DNA of 64,000 bases from Plasmodium coatneyi. Its lineage: Eukaryota; Apicomplexa; Aconoidasida; Haemosporida; Plasmodiidae. This document shows, piece after piece, positions 36,509 through 48,104 of this stretch. The stretch lies in contig NC_033563.1 of the NCBI RefSeq assembly GCF_001680005.1, positions 1,178,001-1,242,000 of the forward strand. The letters run 5' to 3'. The translations under genes and the position numbers were made by a program. The notes beneath the pieces are model-generated. The model was not told the DNA's origin, did no database searches, and saw only the letters and a list, made by a program, of their open reading frames with translations. Every line of letters begins with the position of its first letter. Position 1 is the stretch's first letter.

Positions 36509-37640
36509 ATGAAATCGGGGAAGGATAAAAATAAACAGAAAGAGGATGCACATTTGTTGAAGGCAAAGGAACTTAGGGAAAAAATTGAATCTCTAAAGGA
36601 TGACTTAGGTGAGGGGGATGTACCGTCTCCTCTAGGTGGTACCCATGACGCTGTGCAGTGTGAGCATGTGGTCTACCAGACCTGGGAAGGCCTATTCATC
36701 CGATCTGCCAAACTGCGTAACTAATCCACACAGAAAGGTTACCCCCCGCGGGAACGCACGTATGTAGGGAAATGAAAATATGTCAATTCACCCGCTTTCC
36801 CACCTCATATCTGCGCAGCCGAAAAAACCAAACTTATCAACACGCTAAAGGAGCAAAGAGAAAACAAAATTCAAAACATTAAACAGCTGGAGGTAGAGAA
36901 TAAAGCCAACTATGAGCAGTTCCTAACCGAATACCAACAAATCTTAAATCAGTACAGAAGCATCGAACGGGAGATCCTCGACGTGCTAGCCGATTTGAAA
37001 GTTCTCTCGGAAAGATCTTACAGTGAAATATGTAATTAATATGCACGAGTGAGTGGAGTTTTTTTTTTTCCCCTCTTCATCATTTATTTATTTTTTATTT
37101 TTTTTCTTTCATGTGAATATGTTTTACTACCCAACTTCATGCGAAAAAAAAAAAAAAAAACTAACCGAACAGTAGAGCTTAGACAAGAGAAAGACAACAT
37201 TTTCGTGAACAAAAACTTAATCCTTGAGGAAAAAAAAAAAGAATTCCAAGGACGGATGGAAATGGTTGCGCTGGAAGTCGCCAAGCATTCGAGCATGCTG
37301 AACGTAAGAGCTCGTTAACCAATTTAGTCGTCACGCACAGGTTATGCGCAACTGCAAATGAGGCAAACTTCCTAACGGTTACTGCACAACTTTCCCCCCT
37401 TTTTTTTTTTTTAAGGACGTCCTTTTGAAAACAGAAGAAATTTTTAAAAAAACCCACGTCCAATATCAGCACGAGGCAGGTAAGCAACGCAGAAGGTAGA
37501 TTCTCCACTTTGCTTAGCGAATTATTTGTCCTGCGCGCCTTTTCGTGTGTGCTTCCTCACCCACCTATAACCACCCCACCGCACCTTCTACAACAGATCT
37601 AAAACCGCTGCTAATAAGACTGCAAAGTATTGGCAAATGA
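36509..37640 (+). CDS. Small coiled-coil protein, five exons
   Basis: Exons 36509-36608, 36819-37031, 37173-37303, 37416-37479, 37597-37640. All introns are GT..AG with phases 1, 1, 0, 1 closing; total 552 nt, 183 residues. It starts MKSGKDKNKQKEDAHLLKAK and is almost entirely coiled coil: KLINTLKEQRENKIQNIKQL, EQFLTEYQQILNQYRSIERE, then IFVNKNLILEEKKKEFQGRM, ending LKPLLIRLQSIGK. No transmembrane or signal sequence. The style resembles axoneme/basal-body coiled-coil proteins, but that is only an impression; no family is assigned. Confidence 0.85.
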
Positions 37641-38325
37641 TAAGGTGATCAGAAAGCACGTACATGTATACTTATCTTATATACCATGTTCGCTACCCCC
37701 AACGAATATGCAAAAAAATTATAGCGTACACACTCCTGTTTAATATAAAGCTGTGTGGATTTTCTTTCACTTATTGGCGCGTGTGCCGGCCACGCGGCGC
37801 CCCCCCGAATTGTCTTCTTCTGCATTGTTTTAAGCAATAACTGGGTAGGTGGAAATGCCCACAAATGGGGGTAACCGCCTGGATAGTACTCACCCCCCGC
37901 GGATGTTCACGTACACGTGTTCGCAACTTAGCAACATTGCAACTGCACAACAGTGGGTGAACCCCCAGCACGCGTGCGCACTTTTTCGTAAAAACCAAGA
38001 TTATTTTTTTTTTTTTAAATTAAGTCCCTTTCCGTTAATGAATTCATAAAAAAAGGAAAAAAATAAATCACACGTTCTCGCGTGGACATACCCACATGTA
38101 TATTATACACGAAAATATATGCACATGCGGTAGGACAAGATACATTGTACAATGGAGGGGACTACCGTTAAAACGGGGTGAGCATCCGAATGGGAGTGCA
38201 TATGCATGCAAAAATTTGTGTGTGCTTTGAGATGGAGGAAAAAAGTCGCGTGGGGATAAAACAACCAAACGGATTAGCACATATACATCTCCCCCACAAA
38301 CTACAGCTGGCGGAGGCACAACCCT
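37641..38325. other. Convergent intergenic region
   Basis: Between the coiled-coil gene and the S3A 3' end. Nothing recognised. Confidence 0.45.
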
Positions 38326-39577
38326 CTAATGTTTCAACTCGGCACTTAAGATGTTCGTGGCCTCCTTGGACTCAGGTAAAGACTTGACATTCTTTCCAGC
38401 GTCTTCCTTAGAGTCTGTGTGCAATTCCATTAATTTGGAAATGTCCAATTTGGGTCTCTTTAAAATTTTTACTTTTCTTATTAAAACGTTCTGTAGTGGG
38501 TATATTTTCTTGCATTGTTTTTCCACTTCCTTTCCAATCGATTCGGGAATGAACTTTTTCACAAGATCTTTTAGTAAAACTTTGCTCGCTTCAGCATTCA
38601 TGATGTCCACCATTTTTTTTCTTATTTTTTTAATTTGACTTGTCTGTGCGTAGCAGGTGGTTTTTGTCTGGTTTGGTCTCTTCTTCGTGAAAGCAATGCA
38701 AAACATTCTCAGCTGGTAGTTGTCAATCGTCTTTACGTCAGTGTATCCTTCAATTAAGGTGTATCCCTTTCTTATCAGTGAGCATAACTTGTCCCTGGTT
38801 ATGCTGAGACCGCAGAAATCTGTGTAGCAATCTTTGTTGATAATGTGGTCACAGCACAGCTTTATCTTCTTGTGAGCTTGGTCTTCATCGTTGTTCAGAT
38901 CGGCCAGGTTCACTTCGTAAATTCGTCCCTTCAAGCCATCCGTGGCCAACTCTGCGCGGGTGGAAATCGCAAAAAAAAAGGAAAAGCAATGTGAAGTGAG
39001 GTGCGGTAAAGGCGCTCAAGCGGTCACGCACGGCAATGCGCAAACACCACAACCGAGGGGATGCCATGCACTAGAGAGTATCCCCTTTCGCATGAACGGG
39101 TCAACAAAAAGTTGCACACATGGAAATGTCGCGCCTCGACCAGGGTGGGCCAAAAAAAAAAAAAAAAGCGCCTTCGCACGAAGCAACGAGCAACGGACAC
39201 ATCAAACAGGCTATCTCCAGCATATCCAATAAACGTAGAATCAGAAAAGCTGATTTCTCGATACGCTCCGCAACATCACCCACTGCTGGTATAAACATAT
39301 GCCAGTACAATTCCGTATAAAAAACGGGAAAAAAAAAAAAAAAAAATTAATGATACAATTTGGCTAGCTCCACGTATACATGGCGCCCTCGCCACAACTC
39401 CTCCGGGGACTTACTTTTTCCAATGGTTTTCGTGACTAAGGTTTTTCCGAAATTTCTGACCAAAAACATTTTGGGGGCCTTGAGGTCATACCACTCCTTC
39501 TTGGTAAAAACATCTGTGACCTTTTTCTTTCCTCCTTTTTTTCCCTTTGATGTTCTTTTGTTTTTTCCTACCGCCAT
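38326..39577 (-). CDS. RPS3A: 40S ribosomal protein S3A (eS1), two exons
   Basis: Exon 1 39577-39415 begins MAVGKNKRTSKGKKGGKKK and ends TIGK; exon 2 38951-38326 resumes K-LATDGLKGRIYEVNLADL (phase 1, GTAAGT donor, GCGCAG acceptor). Total 789 nt, 262 residues, as expected for eS1. Conserved blocks: KKEWYDLKAPKMF, GRIYEVNLADLN, LRMFCIAFTKKRPNQTK-type rRNA-contacting stretch, KKMVDIMNAEA and FIPESIGKEVEKQCKKIYPL. eS1 sits on the small-subunit platform near the mRNA exit. It is often mis-annotated as starting at the TTG of exon 2 if the intron is missed. The intron is 463 nt and contains an A-run near 39156-39169. Confidence 0.98.
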
Positions 39578-41590
39578 TTTATTTTCTCCAGTTGCTTCGT
39601 AAGGTTTGAAGTGGGAAGTTGGTAAGTTAAGAAGTTGCGATGTTTGGAAAGTTGCAAAGTTGAAACACGCTCGATGGAAAAAGTTGTACAAGCGATGTTA
39701 CAGTTATAAGTTTGCGCGAGCAGCTAAAGTAAAAAATTAACTACGATATGTTTGCAAATTTTCTTCAGAGTGTTCCTTATGCTGTATGCGCAAAAGTACA
39801 TCCGTGACTGTACATATGTTGAATTTTCTTTTAAATTAATTTACCACGCCACAGGTGAATAAATATACATACAAAAATATATAACCGCCCTTCGCGTGTT
39901 CCATAAATCCGTGTTCCGTGAAGCTTTTTTATATTTGCTACGCCATAATATGTATGCCTTTTTTTTCTTTATGATCTCCACGTGCGATTTAGCAGTGTGA
40001 CTCTTTTTATTTTTGATATTTCCCCGAATGCAGTTCGCACCACACTAAGCTTTGCGCCGCCCAATTTATTGTGGTTTTTTTTTTTTTTTTTTTTTTTCTT
40101 TTTTACCAACTTGTTCCCTTCAACAGTTTGGCTTATCCACAGGCCGCCACTGCCCCTTTACCATTCCTTTTTTTTAGCACTAAAAGGTAGAGCTACATTA
40201 TCAAGGGTGCTAAGAATAGTGCTCATTTTTTTTCCCCCTTTCCGTTTAAACATCACCATGGATGACGGTGCCAAAACTACTATATACACTCACTGTTCCG
40301 CCCCCACCACGTGGTACGCAAAATGGTACATATGCCTCTCTTTTTTTTTTCGCAACATCTCTACCCATTTCGCGGTGATAAAGGGGTATCATATATAAAT
40401 GTACGCGCTCTGTTAGGTTGGTGAGGGTTCCCCTACCTCCCAACCATAGGAAAAAAAAAAAAAAAAAAAAAAAATTCTTTTGGATGAACCTTCATTTTAT
40501 GCCAACATTTGGGTAGGCTCATACCGAACGTTTTTTAATTTTTTTTTTTTTTTCCATAAGAAGACTTTTTCACGTTTATGCGAAGAACGTGCTTGGAAAA
40601 TCTGTGTTAGAAATATAGCAATTTCCCAGGGCAGCAAATGAAACCCGTCACCGCTACTGCGGCTGCTGCTTTCCTGCGCGGGGAGCGGTCAAAAAAGTAA
40701 AGTATCCCCCAACGGTGGGGAAAAAATAAAAAAAGTATGGTTCATCATCGCATCATATATTTTTAAATTAAGATTTAGGGGATCGTTTTTTTTTTTTTTT
40801 ATGAGTAACTAAGGGAAATGAGCTGGGTAGGTACATAATCTCCCCCTCTTTTGTGTGCTACATGTAATGTAAGAACAGTGCCAAGTTAAAAGTAGCACAC
40901 ATGGAGCGGTGATGTTTTAAAAGGGGTTCCACATCAGGGTTTACACTGACCTGATTAACGCGCAGGGGTGTCATGCGTATATATCAGTATGTTACTCTAT
41001 ACGCGTATCGCACTTCATTCGTTTATCTCCAGATGGAGCTTCGAACGTGGCGCCTGCACAGACGTAACCTCGCTGCTGCTCGGCGTAGAAGTGCTACCCC
41101 TCCTTACGGAGTATGGGCACCTCAGCTTTGGTTAAAAATTCTTTAAATAGTTTTTTACAGAAGAATCATATATACTATACATATTTATACATGGACGTAG
41201 TTTTCTTTTTCCGTCGGTGAGAACTGACACAACTTTTGTTGCAATCAGTGGACAGATAAACAACGTCTTCTTCGTCTCCCCTTTTTGAGCATAAAAATAT
41301 TCGGGGGCTGTAGAATTTCAACAATTGGGAGTTGTGAAAATTTCTTTTTTTTTTCCATGCGTTGTGCACACATTTGCGCATTTTTTACGATACGATTAAA
41401 CTTAAAAAATTAAAAAAAAAAAAAAAGTATCAAAATAGGTGTGCTTTAGGAAGGACTTGGCGTATGATCAGCTTCTCGTCTGTGTTGTCTCCCCGAACAA
41501 AGGGTTCCGTTCAATGACCCAAGGGGTTTCACTACTAGTGAGGATCGCCTTCATCATTTTGCTTATTCTATTACCCATTCGGGCAGGCGT
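39578..41590. other. Intergenic region upstream of S3A
   Basis: 2.0 kb between the S3A start and the TMA7 stop. Contains poly-T (40077-40098) and poly-A (40450-40474) runs and a short poly-T at 40786-40800. No gene or RNA recognised; the S3A promoter is expected close to 39578. Confidence 0.45.
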
Positions 41591-42165
41591 TCACTTCTTT
41601 TTGGCCTTCAACAATTTCTGTTTAGCTTCCTCTTCGGCCCTGCACGAAAAGTGGGATGGGTCAGCGGTATGGCCAAAAGAAACGGGAGTAGCACACATGC
41701 GGAGTACGCGGGTGTAACTAAAAAGGTACATATACATGTAAGACACATGCGCTTGTCATAAGTGTATCCACACGGAAAAGTCATTCCCGATGTCACATGC
41801 ATCTCTAGGAAGACATTATTGAAGAAGAATAAATTGCCACTCAAGTGTAGTCTATATATGTGTTCACTCGTGCCGCGAATGACATGCAGTGGATAACTCC
41901 TGGCGTACTTTTTCTTCTCGGCCATCTCCTTTTTAAATGCTTTTTCTTCTTCCGTCATTTCGACGGGCCCCTTCTTGGCGGCCTTCAGAGGCTTCTTCTT
42001 TCCTCCCTGCGTTCGCAATAAAAGGTAAAAGGTACACAATGGGGTTATTAGAAGGTATGCACAGAAGTACGTCCGTGCGAAGGGATGCCCTTCCCTGATT
42101 TGTCAGTTCAGTGACGCCTTGCGGGGCAACTCAGGGTGAAAATTAACCTGTACGTTTAGTGGCAT
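41591..42165 (-). CDS. TMA7: Translation machinery-associated protein 7 (TMA7), three exons
   Basis: Exons 42165-42148 (MPLNVQ), 42006-41909 and 41639-41591; phases 0 and 2 close, giving 165 nt and 54 residues. The family signature is GGKKKPLKAAKKG followed by MTEEEKAFKKEMAEKKK and a Lys/Leu-rich end (LLKAKKK). TMA7 is a small, highly basic ribosome-associated protein of eukaryotes. The second donor is GTACGC, weaker than usual, but the frame and homology demand it. Too short and too fragmented to appear as a simple open frame. Confidence 0.93.
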
Positions 42166-44296
42166 TTTGCTGGAAATACTTGGAATGGAGACGAAGCGTG
42201 GAAAAGGAAACAAAATGCGAACAGAAAGACTAAGACGAAAATTAAATAGGACGAGAACAATATCTTCGTACTGAAATATTTTAAAAGGGAGTGTTTGTTT
42301 TGCGTCGCGATGTGTTGCTTCTCTTTATTGTGTTTTTTTTCTTTTTTTCTGGTGCTGCTGCCTTCGCTTAAAGGTTTAACAGAAAGATACGTGTATCTGA
42401 CGGAAAGGGAAAAACGCTTGGAAAATTAAAAAAAAAAAAAAAAAAAAACATTTTCCGTGCATCCTGGGGGAGAAAACGTGGGTGCCTTCGAAATTGCAAA
42501 ACTCTTTTTTTTTTTGTGGGGGGGAAACCCAAAGTTCCTTGAATAATTTTTATACGTTCTTGTTTATCGGTACATATGAATACATATACGAAACGTGTAT
42601 TATCCATTTTTGCGTCGCATCGCGTACGTGCATTTGTAATTATGGGTGATCCTCGCGTAACCTTTCCACCAAAATAAAATATAAGCTCGCCTTCTCGGCT
42701 TTTCACCGCTTCGCAACGTTTTTATTTTATTTTGCTCTTTTTTATTTTTCCGAGAAAGGAAAAACTTCACCTAGGCAAAATTGCACTCACAAAAATGAGA
42801 AAATTTATTTTTTTTTAAGTGGCGCATCAGAAGTAGTACATACTATTTTTATTTATCCTAAGTTTTCTGTTTGTGGAGTTGCTTAACCATTGGAAGATAT
42901 GCCTTCCCGTGGTTACCCCCTGTGGGCATTTCCCACCGTTGTGCATGTATTGGCATGGGTACTAGTGGATGTACTGGCCCAGGCACTAGCGCAACTGTTC
43001 TCTAACGAAGCACTTATGATCCGCGCATGATTTATGAATGTACCTTTACATGTAGAATCGGAGCGAGACACCCTCAAAAAAATAAACTCAGTTATCTTAA
43101 CGCATCTACATAGTAACTTCCTCAGAGGAAGAAAAATTACACCACGCTGTTATAGTTGTCTTAACAAAACAATCCTTGGGATCTTTCGGCGGGGGAAAAC
43201 ACATATGTCCTATGAATACATAGCATAAGCGAAGGACGTTACCCATACAGCATAATGCAAGAGAGTGTGCATGTGTTTTATTTCTGGCGTGTCAGTTATG
43301 AACGCGTTTATCTACACACGGTGATCACTCCGACGGGAGAACTATTTTCCCGAGCGTAGAACAACATAAGTTTGTTTTGCCCGTTGTACAAGGCAGACAC
43401 ACTGAGTTGGAAGCTGCTTGCGGATGTGAGTTCCAACTATTTGGAGGAAGACGAAACTTTGAGGTGAAGGACACATAGTCCACATGTATGCACGTACAAA
43501 TGTGCCTATGTACATGTGCCACTCTGTGTGTAATCATTTCCCTACCGCTGTGTATCCATCATAGCATAAGCTGAAGCGCCCCTAGGTTCGCGAGCAAACA
43601 GTATGACATGCCCACGCAGCATTAACATACATGGTGTGCGTGTCCTTTTGATTTTTTTTTAAATAGACAACGCTTTTGCTCCTTGTATTCACTCGCCATT
43701 CATGCGAAATGTGGACGCCCAGTGTTACCTTGCACCTGTGACTTATATGGGCTGTGACCCTTGTCAGGAGTTCGTACAGCCAGGTTTCCCCACCTCCCTG
43801 CCGTTCATTATTTTTTTTTTTTTTGTGTATTTTATTATTTTAATTTTTCCCCGCACAGTGCATATATGAATATATATGAACGTGCATGAGTTTGCTCCTT
43901 TTTGAGTGGATTTAAACTTGAACGAAGGGGAAACACACATATTTGCAAGTTCGTTGGGCTTCCTCATTTTGTGAACAAAAAAAATATTATATTTTCTTTT
44001 TTTTTGTGCTTCACCCATTCGAGTCACGGCAAAGGGGGCAACCCCATTTTTTTGTGTGCATAATTTTATGAGAGTTCAAAATTGTTTGCGGGGCAATTCG
44101 TTGTAAAGTCTACACCTTTGTAACTTGCAACAATTTTGAAGAAGCCACTTTAGGGCATAATCAAAGGGGAATGCACCTACCTGTGTGTGTCTATACATAT
44201 ATGCCAATTCATGTGTGAACCCCCCATTAAGCAGAGGAATACGTCGCCCTTCCTTGAGCGTTCATCGATTTGTTTCCCATTTTTGCCTGAACAGGT

Positions 44297-44327
<31 letters not shown>

Positions 44328-44429
44328 ATTTCTCTCATCTGTTCAAAATAGTGAGCACATTTTGGCTGACCCCCTCGCGAGCAATTATGAACGGACGAAC
44401 AACAGAAGAAACAACTGCAGGAATATAAT
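42166..44429. other. Divergent intergenic region
   Basis: 2.3 kb between TMA7 (minus) and the TBC gene (plus). Contains poly-A (42429-42448) and a 28-nt poly-T (44301-44328) just 100 nt before the TBC start. No gene supported. Confidence 0.45.
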
Positions 44430-47400
44430 ATGAAAGCTCCTTTGAAAAAGACAAAGGAGGGAAGAGGCTACTACAGCTGCGTAGATTTCGAAAATTTATA
44501 CAACAAAAAAAAAAGAAGCAAATCGAAATACTCGACATATAGGAAAAAAAATTACAGCGATAGTGAACTGTTTGAAAAAAAAAAAATACAAATTAAAAAA
44601 AAAAATGGCTGTATGTACGTACAGAAACATTACATCCCCAGCAGAAAAGACAATGACAAGCTGTACCTGTTTGACAAGATAACTGTTTATAAAAATCACT
44701 TTGACAAATATGAAGAAAAGAATGATGAGAAATTGTCCAATTTAAAGAAAATACTGAAGATATATGAAAACGTAACGACGGACGAGAAGAGAAAACTGTA
44801 CGAATTGATAAAGTTTTTCTCCTTCACACAAGGAGGATTTCAAAATGACAAACTGAGACAGAAGTTGTGGCTACTCCTACTCGGATTTAACATCAATTTG
44901 TCGAAGGAGAAAAATTATAATGATCATCCGATATCCATCCTTTGTATGAAACATAAAAATAAGTATAAATTTGTGAATTCTGCCAAGCACTTTAAATTAA
45001 AATGGATCCAAGAGGAGAACGATGGGACGGGTGATTGGCACGCGCGTGAATGTGCAAAAGATGATTTGCGGCACAAAGGAAAAACTAAACCAATCGCGCA
45101 GAGTCAAAATAATATTTACTATTATGATAATTTTTCGTGCCCCCGGAAGAAGGAATTTGTTTTCACCTACCGGGTAAATGATGAAGGGGGAGGCGATCGT
45201 CCCCCTTCGGTTGACCAGGGGGGACAACCACCCTCTCCCACAGGTGCCCCCCTAGAGGGGTGCCTATCAGTGAGAAGAATCGAATCAATCGATAAGGAAG
45301 GAGTCCAATGCGGATACAAAGCACCTGCACATGTTGGTCACTTGGGTAACCGCAAAAGCACGCGTGCGAAGAGGAGATTCTACCAGAAGGAAATGGACGT
45401 GAAATTTCACAACGTAAATGAATCCGCATCGGCAGCACCCCCAAGTTGCTCGTCAAGGACATCCTCAACGCCATCCTGCAGGACTGAACTGTTATGTTTC
45501 CCTGCCTTGGATGCAGTAGATGACTGCGCGTCTGAAAATTCGCTGTACCTATCGGACAGTTTAATTTCCTCGACCAGATCCTTCACAGCGTCGTCTGTGT
45601 TATCGTTCACCTCCAACTGTTCAGACGACATGGACACTGTGGGGAGCAAGTCGAGAAGTAGACACGAGGGACACCATCCCCCTCTGCATTTTTTCAGTAG
45701 TTCCCACTCGATGGACGGTGCACGGGATCGGTGCAACAGGGGGAGTAAGGGGCAAAGAAGCATATCATCCAATAAGAGGGTAAATCCTGCTCAACGTAAT
45801 ATCTTCCCGCGGAATGTACAATCGAATGACTCCTTCCCCTTTTTCTCCGAAGAGAAATATGCCAAAAAAAAAAAAAAAAAAATTGTCAAGCATGATATAG
45901 AGAAAAAGGCCAAGCGGTGCATCCAAAGGAAGACGAAAAAAATCATTCACTTTCTGCTGAACATTGATAAGGAGAAAAATAATTACGATAAAACGAGAAA
46001 CATAAAATTTATCATGAAATTGTACAAAGTCATCTATAAAAACATGTTGGAGGTGGACCTCTACATAGTGGATTACATCCTTCGAAAAAATCAAAAAAAA
46101 GAAGAAAGCAATATTTTGTCCTACTTAAAATATAATATTGAAAATAACTATAACTTTAATTCAAACCTTAACAAGTGGATTATTGACAGCGTCCTCCTCG
46201 ACGAAAATGAAAGAGTGCAAGTGAAGAAGGACGTCAAAAGAAGTGTAAACACGTGGAATATACACAAGTACAATATATACGAAATAAAGAAAAAATATCA
46301 GTATATTTTAAAAAATGTTATCTGTAGCATTTTGTATAAACATTCGAACAAAATTTATTACGCGCAAGGGGTACACGACGTTTGTCTTGTTTTCATTACT
46401 TTGTACTTTCATAACTTTTTGAGGAGGTACAAAAAGTATGTCTTCCTGGAGCACTTCATATCCAAGTTTGTTGTGAACAAAATTTGTGATTTGATTTTTT
46501 CAAAGTTGACAAATCAGTGTAATGGTTGCCATCCCCCGGATGGGTCTACCAGTCAGGCTTTTTCATCACAGGAGGGGAACATCTCCTCCCCCATTCGATA
46601 TAATAATGAAGATAATGAAGCAAATGGAGGGCTACCAACCCAGACGCGTAAAGGAACAATCATCAGAGGAGACCTCTTCCAAAACAATATTTTTGACATG
46701 TTCCTCATGGAGGAAAAGTACATCGAAAAAATATGCCTGCTGAATAATATTAACTTGGATAGATACATAAAGTATAAAAAGAAGAAAAAAAAAAAAGAGT
46801 ACATCGTGTACCTCCTATGTGAGCGCTTTCTCCTTTTTTATATGATCGATTATTTGACCTTGTCTCTGGATGTGTCTATTAACAACACCTTCAAGAGCAT
46901 CGGCTTACTGCTCAAATATATGGACAAGGAGGTGTACGACGTGTTCTGCCTTGTCCAAAAGGAGCAGCAGTATGAGAACATGAAATATGTGAATCGAAGT
47001 AACAGGGCGAGTATGCTTGGTCGAGGTAACAGCAACGAGGAAAGAAACGCCAACAAGGGGAAACAGGCCCAAAGTGACACCAAAAATGGTTCTAACGAAC
47101 TGGACAGTAAGAGGAACTCCCTCAAGATAAGTGGCACCGAGTTCTTCTTCTGCCTAAGTTGGGTTGTAACGTACTACTCTCACGTGTTCACCGAGTTTGA
47201 AAAGCTAGCTAGGATTTTCGACACACTCCTCTCCAACGATGGTATCTTCATAATCTACTTCACCAGTTCCATCATTTTGCATAAAAAGGAGGAACTCCTA
47301 CAGATAGCCAACAAGAAGAAGAAGGACTTGCTCTACAATAATATGTACACAGAAACGCACTACATTTTTCAAAACATGAAATGGGAAAACATGAATGTAG

Positions 47401-48104
47401 ACAACATAATTAAAAAGACCTACTACTACATGAATTATAAAATCCCACAGGACACGTTTCTGGAGAAAATAAGGAAGAAAATATCCTTCCCTCCTTTCTC
47501 CCCCATTTATAGCTACCCTTTCATTTTGCACTACTTCCACTATCAGAAGGAGAGGGAAGAGTTGCGCAACAGGTCGGTGGAGAAGTCCCTTCGGAGCTTC
47601 TACACGTATAGCAAGGTCAGGGGTGAGGGTGACGGTGATCGGCAGGACCAGCGGCAGCAAGATGTGCAGCCAGTTCTGCCGGAACAGCCGCAGGGTGGGT
47701 GCACCCTGAACGTCCCACCCTGCAAGATGGAAACCTACGACGAGTACATCCACGACCTGCTGGACAAGCAGAGCGGGGCTAACTCCAAGGAAAAGAGGAA
47801 GAACCCATTATGGGGCAGAGAAAACCACAGCAAAGACGACAACAATATCTACCTGCACTACCCCTATTCAATACTTTCGAACCACTTAGAAATGAATAAA
47901 GAAATTATAAAAAAGCACCTGCTCGTGGAGGACTTTTTCCAATACGTATTCTACGACTTCATCGTAAGCTACAAGGACATTTGCAACAAACACAGGATGA
48001 AGTCAAAAAAAAAATGCTACATCATTCAGTATATCAAAGTGAAGGGCAGAAGGGAACACCTGTTAATAAAGAGGAAAAAAAAAAAAAAAAAAAAAAAAGT
48101 ATGA
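44430..48104 (+). CDS. TBC-domain Rab-GAP, TBC1D20/Gyp8-like (frame broken at a poly-A run)
   Basis: 1224 residues to the stop at 48104. The TBC domain is split by long low-complexity inserts: entry motif LRQKLWLLLLGFNI near residue 150; the catalytic Arg region DVKRSVNTWN at about 600; the glutamine-finger motif YYAQGVHDV at about 644; then LTLSLDVSINNTFKSIGLLL and FCLSWVVTYYSHVFTEFEKL. The latter two match the TBC1D20/Gyp8 subfamily, which inactivates Rab1/Ypt1 in the ER-Golgi step. The frame ends right after a 24-A run (48075-48098). In another frame the reading continues from YEKILHRMAKHV to 48552 with a C-terminal hydrophobic segment (FFLFFFVISLFSSLL), matching the C-terminal membrane anchor of TBC1D20. 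Probably one gene of about 1370 residues interrupted by a homopolymer miscount. Confidence 0.88.
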   Translation: MKAPLKKTKEGRGYYSCVDFENLYNKKKRSKSKYSTYRKKNYSDSELFEKKKIQIKKKNGCMYVQKHYIPSRKDNDKLYLFDKITVYKNHFDKYEEKNDEKLSNLKKILKIYENVTTDEKRKLYELIKFFSFTQGGFQNDKLRQKLWLLLLGFNINLSKEKNYNDHPISILCMKHKNKYKFVNSAKHFKLKWIQEENDGTGDWHARECAKDDLRHKGKTKPIAQSQNNIYYYDNFSCPRKKEFVFTYRVNDEGGGDRPPSVDQGGQPPSPTGAPLEGCLSVRRIESIDKEGVQCGYKAPAHVGHLGNRKSTRAKRRFYQKEMDVKFHNVNESASAAPPSCSSRTSSTPSCRTELLCFPALDAVDDCASENSLYLSDSLISSTRSFTASSVLSFTSNCSDDMDTVGSKSRSRHEGHHPPLHFFSSSHSMDGARDRCNRGSKGQRSISSNKRVNPAQRNIFPRNVQSNDSFPFFSEEKYAKKKKKKIVKHDIEKKAKRCIQRKTKKIIHFLLNIDKEKNNYDKTRNIKFIMKLYKVIYKNMLEVDLYIVDYILRKNQKKEESNILSYLKYNIENNYNFNSNLNKWIIDSVLLDENERVQVKKDVKRSVNTWNIHKYNIYEIKKKYQYILKNVICSILYKHSNKIYYAQGVHDVCLVFITLYFHNFLRRYKKYVFLEHFISKFVVNKICDLIFSKLTNQCNGCHPPDGSTSQAFSSQEGNISSPIRYNNEDNEANGGLPTQTRKGTIIRGDLFQNNIFDMFLMEEKYIEKICLLNNINLDRYIKYKKKKKKKEYIVYLLCERFLLFYMIDYLTLSLDVSINNTFKSIGLLLKYMDKEVYDVFCLVQKEQQYENMKYVNRSNRASMLGRGNSNEERNANKGKQAQSDTKNGSNELDSKRNSLKISGTEFFFCLSWVVTYYSHVFTEFEKLARIFDTLLSNDGIFIIYFTSSIILHKKEELLQIANKKKKDLLYNNMYTETHYIFQNMKWENMNVDNIIKKTYYYMNYKIPQDTFLEKIRKKISFPPFSPIYSYPFILHYFHYQKEREELRNRSVEKSLRSFYTYSKVRGEGDGDRQDQRQQDVQPVLPEQPQGGCTLNVPPCKMETYDEYIHDLLDKQSGANSKEKRKNPLWGRENHSKDDNNIYLHYPYSILSNHLEMNKEIIKKHLLVEDFFQYVFYDFIVSYKDICNKHRMKSKKKCYIIQYIKVKGRREHLLIKRKKKKKKKKV
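48075..48098 (+). repeat. 24-nt poly-A tract inside coding sequence
   Basis: Twenty-four A between GAGG and GTATGA. Removing one A (or adding two) restores a continuous frame across the TBC C-terminus. Homopolymers of this length are both a sequencing-error and a real slippage hotspot. Confidence 0.95.

Noticed and set aside
38947..38949. TTG as start of S3A
   Set aside because: It is the Leu codon after the splice; the true start is in the upstream exon at 39577.
39982..40398. 138-residue open frame above S3A
   Set aside because: Built on a poly-T run and T-rich codons; likely 5' flanking DNA.
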